A program made the translations under genes and the position numbers. DNA of 23,783 bases from a virus: the IMG/VR virus record IMGVR_UViG_3300025168_000679, positions 1 to 23,783 of that record; one strand, written 5' to 3'. The notes under the pieces are model-generated. The model did no database searches and was not told where the DNA came from. It was given only the letters and a program-made list of their open reading frames with translations. Numbering within the stretch: position 1 is the stretch's first letter; every line of letters begins with the position of its first letter. This document shows, in pieces, positions 20,909 through 23,783 of the stretch.

Positions 20909-23336
20909 CGATAGTAGCAATAGGTGATGCAAGACATTCTACTTGCCATGTACCATCTGTACCATCATCTACTATGCAAGTAATTTTTGCTCTTGATCCT
21001 ACTACTGTACTATTTACAAATGTAAGTGCGTCCCCTGCATTATCAAGTACCGCATTTGCAGCAGTACCACCAGCAAGACTTAATGCACCAACAAATCCAC
21101 CACCCGAACCAGCGATATTAACAATTGTAGTTTTATCACCAGCAACAGCTACCCTTACAATAAGATCATAGAATATGCCTGGATTTGTTGTAGCAGCTGC
21201 TGGTAAATTAATTACATTATCTTCTGTACCATCAATTAATATTGTTGCACCAGACTGTGCAGCAGTTAGTGAAGCAGTTACAGCTGAAGTAGTATTAAAA
21301 GTAGAAACTATTGTTTTTCTACCAGCAACTGAACCACCTGTAATTGCACCAGTTGTAGTAATTGTACCAGCACCAACATCAATACTTGTAAATCCAGATG
21401 TGATACTACCAGAGTCTAATGCACCTACTGACACTAGGCCAGTTGCAGTTGTTATTGAATTTTGTGTTGCAGTAGTTACTGTGCCTGCCAAGTTACCAGT
21501 TACGTTACCAACAAATGCAGTTGATGTAATACTGGTTGCACCAGTAACCACACCAGCGTCAATAACAATTGTACCATCAAGAACAATCTGTTGACCTGCC
21601 AATGGTGTAATTAACAAGTCAGTACCAGCAGTTGAACTTAATGTATTGCCATTAAGATTTAGATTATCTATTTGAAGTGCAGTAAGTGTACCAACACTAG
21701 TAATATTTGTTTGAGCTGCTTGTGTAACTGTTAAGGCAGTACCAGAAGCGTTACCTGTCACATTACCTGTTAAGTTACCAACAAATGCTGTTGATGTAAT
21801 ACTTGTTCCACCAGTAACTACACCAGCATCCACATTAATTGTTCCATCTAGAACAATAGCAGAACCACTTGCAGGTGTAAGGTTTAAAGCACCAGAATTT
21901 GCTGTAATAGTATTACCATTAACACCAAGATTATCTACTGTTAAAGCTGTAAGGGTTCCAAGACTTGTAATATTTGTTTGAGCTGCACCAGTAACAGTTG
22001 CGGCTGTACCAGATGCGTTTCCTGTTACATTACCTGTTAACGCACCAGCAAATCCTGTAGCAGTTAACAAACCACTACTACTATTAAATGTTAGGTTTGT
22101 ACCACTCTTGGGTGGTAAATCGCCTGTTGCCGCAGTTGTAAATAATGGGAAACAAGTAGTATCACTTGACTCATCTGCTACCGTAACAGCAGTACCAACA
22201 GATGCTAAAGCAACTGCGATATTTCCTGTTCCATCAAATGATGTACCACCAATAGTTCTTGCGTTTGCTAATGCAGTTGCCGTTGCAGATAGTGCTACCG
22301 CAATATTAGCACTACCATCAAATGATGTACCACCAATAGTTCTTGCGGTTGCGAGTGTTGTTGCAGTTGCAGCATTACCTGTAACTTCTCCAGTGAGAGG
22401 GCCAGCAAATGCATCAGAAGTAACTGTTCCGTCAAAGAAAGCATCTTTAAATTCTAAAGTTGATGTACCTAAATCTACACCAGCATCCGTCACAGGAGCT
22501 AACGCACCATCTACTAGTTTTATTTGGTCTGTACCAGCAGCCCTAAAGATAATATTATTATCTGTTGCAAAATCTATATCGTTATCAGCATCTCTACCTA
22601 CTACGAGACTTGCATTGGTTAAAGAACTAATTGTTGTTTGTGAAGAACCTAAAACAAAATCTAAAGTGTTGTCGCCATCTTCGTATGTAACAGAAATACC
22701 TGTTTCAGTATTACTACCAACCATTGCTCCAACAGTGTCAGAGATTGTTTCTGATAAAGTTACACCATCAATAGTAATTGCATCAGCTTCTAATGTGCCA
22801 TCTACGTCAACGTCACCAGAGATGTCTAAAGAAACAGCTGCAATTTCTCCACTAGCAACAACCGCACCATTGATATCAATAGTAGTTGCGTTTATTTCTA
22901 TTTCGGTGTCTGCTACTAAGTCTAAAACTCCGTCTGCACTTTGATGGATGTATGTTCCACTATCACCAAATTGTAGTTGTCGAGTGCTGTTCAGAAGAAT
23001 CCCTGTGTCAGCAACGTGAGTTAATGTTGTATCTTGGTCTGCACCTAGATTAATAACTGCTGCGTCAGCAAGAAATAAATCTGAAAATTCTAAAGATGCA
23101 CTACCTAACGCAGTACCGTCTGATGCAGCTGGTGTTAATGTCGTAAATGTTCCGACTGCTGAACTAAGTGTTACTACTGATGCGGTTGCACTGATGCCCG
23201 TAGTTAAATCCGATGTGTCTCCAATTAAAGTATAAATCTCTAAAAAGTTATCGTTAACTTTATCGAGTGCTGCTCGTAAGGTATCTCCTGTTCCATCATT
23301 TGCAGCGCTACCTAATCCAAGTGTTTGATTTGCCAT
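20904..23336 (-). CDS. Repetitive fibre-like virion protein, 810 residues
   Basis: The N-terminal about 45 residues (LGLGSAANDGTGDTLRAALD, then NDNFLEIYTLIGD) look like a virion-attachment module found at the start of many marine phage structural proteins. The rest is Ala/Thr/Gly/Ser/Asn-rich beta material with internal repeats. An approximately 28-residue unit, ARTIGGTSFDG-x-x-NIAVAL, occurs twice. An approximately 89-residue unit containing LTGNVTGNASGTA-x-TVT and AAQTNITS-x-GTLTAL occurs twice, with a third partial copy. A C-terminal domain from about residue 690 (ATILIDGTEDNVINLPAAA) may be the tip. No chaperone or peptidase motif is seen. It may be a fibre, whisker or neck-attached structure. 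It lies between the probable gp14 and gp15, where T4 has none. Confidence 0.8.
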   Translation of the reverse strand: MANQTLGLGSAANDGTGDTLRAALDKVNDNFLEIYTLIGDTSDLTTGISATASVVTLSSAVGTFTTLTPAASDGTALGSASLEFSDLFLADAAVINLGADQDTTLTHVADTGILLNSTRQLQFGDSGTYIHQSADGVLDLVADTEIEINATTIDINGAVVASGEIAAVSLDISGDVDVDGTLEADAITIDGVTLSETISDTVGAMVGSNTETGISVTYEDGDNTLDFVLGSSQTTISSLTNASLVVGRDADNDIDFATDNNIIFRAAGTDQIKLVDGALAPVTDAGVDLGTSTLEFKDAFFDGTVTSDAFAGPLTGEVTGNAATATTLATARTIGGTSFDGSANIAVALSATATALANARTIGGTSFDGTGNIAVALASVGTAVTVADESSDTTCFPLFTTAATGDLPPKSGTNLTFNSSSGLLTATGFAGALTGNVTGNASGTAATVTGAAQTNITSLGTLTALTVDNLGVNGNTITANSGALNLTPASGSAIVLDGTINVDAGVVTGGTSITSTAFVGNLTGNVTGNASGTALTVTQAAQTNITSVGTLTALQIDNLNLNGNTLSSTAGTDLLITPLAGQQIVLDGTIVIDAGVVTGATSITSTAFVGNVTGNLAGTVTTATQNSITTATGLVSVGALDSGSITSGFTSIDVGAGTITTTGAITGGSVAGRKTIVSTFNTTSAVTASLTAAQSGATILIDGTEDNVINLPAAATTNPGIFYDLIVRVAVAGDKTTIVNIAGSGGGFVGALSLAGGTAANAVLDNAGDALTFVNSTVVGSRAKITCIVDDGTDGTWQVECLASPIATIA
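21480..22050 (-). repeat. 267-bp tandem repeat in the fibre-like gene
   Basis: The GTAATATTTGTTTGAGCTGC sequence is found at 21700-21719 and 21967-21986, exactly 267 bp (89 codons) apart, with similar flanks. The encoded units share LTGNVTGNASGTA and AAQTNITS. A third, shorter copy of the VTGN element lies further down at about 21480-21510. Confidence 0.75.
22231..22347 (-). repeat. 33-bp perfect direct repeat, period 84 bp, in the fibre-like gene
   Basis: The stretches 22231-22263 and 22315-22347 are identical and lie 84 bp (28 codons) apart. They encode the two copies of ARTIGGTSFDG. The rest of the unit is similar but not identical. Such repeats allow in-frame gain or loss of modules. Confidence 0.85.
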
Positions 23337-23352
23337 TACGTTCTCCTAATAC

Positions 23353-23360
23353 TATTTATA
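23353..23360 (-). promoter_or_regulatory. T4-type late promoter for the fibre-like gene
   Basis: An exact TATAAATA on the minus strand lies 16 nt before the ATG at 23336, with TTAGGAGAA between. It follows the stop of the probable gp14 directly. Confidence 0.8.
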
Positions 23361-23361
23361 A

Positions 23362-23783
23362 TCATTTAGGATCACCAAATGGATTAGATTCACTGAAATC
23401 CAAAACTGTTGCGCTTTGTGCGCTAAACAATTCATTTTGTGCAGTTTTATCTGATGAATAATCTCCAACAGATTTAGCATCTTCTTGTAATAAGTAATTT
23501 GTGTCGCCACTATCTGATGAATTTTCAAGCATAATACTTTCTCCAAGAGATCGTGGGTCTGTACTAACTGTAGTACTATCGGCCGTAACATCAGTGTTAT
23601 CAACTGTATAGAAATTATTATCTACAGTTAATGATTCACCAACACTAGTGCCTTCTTCCAAAGTAAATTGGAACAGAAGTCTGTCAACACTTAATTCATC
23701 TTCAATCGCATCAATGTCTGCAATACCTGTATCAATAATTTCTGAACTATAATCATACAGACGACATCTTAATTTATAAACTG
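23362..23783 (-). CDS. 14: Probable neck protein gp14, C-terminal part only
   Basis: The frame is open from the window edge and was translated by hand: it begins VYKLRCRLYDYSSEIIDTG, continues IADIDAIEDELSVDRLLFQF, and ends TVLDFSESNPFGDPK. About 140 residues are visible, acidic and Ser/Thr/Asp-rich. The YKLRCRLYDYS-type strand with DIDAIED and the final NPFGDP tail resemble the C-terminal part of gp14 neck proteins of marine T4-like phages. The position before gp15 agrees with the T4 order 13-14-15. The N-terminal half lies outside the window, so the call is provisional. Confidence 0.55.
   Translation of the reverse strand, partial: VYKLRCRLYDYSSEIIDTGIADIDAIEDELSVDRLLFQFTLEEGTSVGESLTVDNNFYTVDNTDVTADSTTVSTDPRSLGESIMLENSSDSGDTNYLLQEDAKSVGDYSSDKTAQNELFSAQSATVLDFSESNPFGDPK

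Noticed and set aside
21480-22350. Repeats in the fibre-like gene as a possible CRISPR array
   Set aside because: The units are in frame, coding, and of unequal length, with no unique spacers between short palindromic repeats.
22108-22944. A 278-codon plus-strand open frame opposite the fibre-like gene
   Set aside because: It is the mirror of Ala/Thr/Val-rich repeats, has low complexity and no ribosome-binding site or family pattern. The minus-strand protein explains the stretch.
1-23783. tRNA genes or an integrase/attachment site
   Set aside because: The intergenic gaps are all too short or are accounted for by promoters and terminators; no cloverleaf or recombinase motif was seen. A tRNAscan run would be decisive.

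Overview
The window looks like the late structural and recombination core of a T4-like (straight-tail myovirus) phage genome, AT-rich and tightly packed. The gene set and style (gp23-type capsid, gp17-gp23 block, 2OG-Fe(II) oxygenase genes, a repetitive GNATG-rich fibre-like protein) resemble marine T4-like phages of pelagic bacteria. That assignment rests on recognising protein families by eye; no database search was possible. All genes but one are on the minus strand, so they are transcribed from high to low coordinates.

Reading in the direction of transcription: the window opens with the C-terminal part of a probable neck protein gp14, then a late promoter and an 810-residue repetitive fibre-like protein. 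Next come gp15 (tail sheath stabiliser), gp16 (small terminase), a 2OG-Fe(II) oxygenase and gp17 (large terminase). A short plus-strand gene for a degenerate HNH/zinc-ribbon protein sits between gp17 and gp18. The head-tail block follows: gp18 sheath, gp19 tube, gp20 portal, a gp67-like prohead protein, an 82-residue protein, a 131-residue protein, gp21 protease, gp22 scaffold and gp23 capsid, closed by a strong terminator.

A self-contained unit then follows: a host-type sigma70 promoter, a leader hairpin, a small helix-turn-helix protein and its own terminator. Directly downstream, a perfect T4-type late promoter drives a 72-bp gene for a 23-residue peptide that I recognise as PqqA, the ribosomal precursor of the redox cofactor pyrroloquinoline quinone. 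It carries the conserved Glu15 and Tyr19 that PqqE cross-links. It is the most interesting item in the window and is easily missed because of its size. It is followed 5 nt later by a tail-tube-like structural gene.

The remainder is a recombination and late-control block: uvsY, two 2OG-Fe(II) oxygenases, uvsW, a small possible Sm-fold protein, gp55 (late sigma factor, from a sigma70-type promoter), gp47, a 72-residue protein and gp46 (only its last residues cut off by the window edge).

The regulatory logic is readable. Six exact copies of the T4 late element TATAAATA lie just upstream of minus-strand genes or operons, and one lies just upstream of the plus-strand gene. Two sigma70-like promoters (TTGACA/T with TATAGT) precede the HTH gene and gp55, as expected for genes expressed before gp55 redirects host RNA polymerase. 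The PqqA form (the compact MW-KP type known from gamma- and betaproteobacteria) suggests, without proving it, a host that uses PQQ-dependent dehydrogenases, such as a marine methylotroph. I saw no tRNA genes, CRISPR arrays or insertion sequences.
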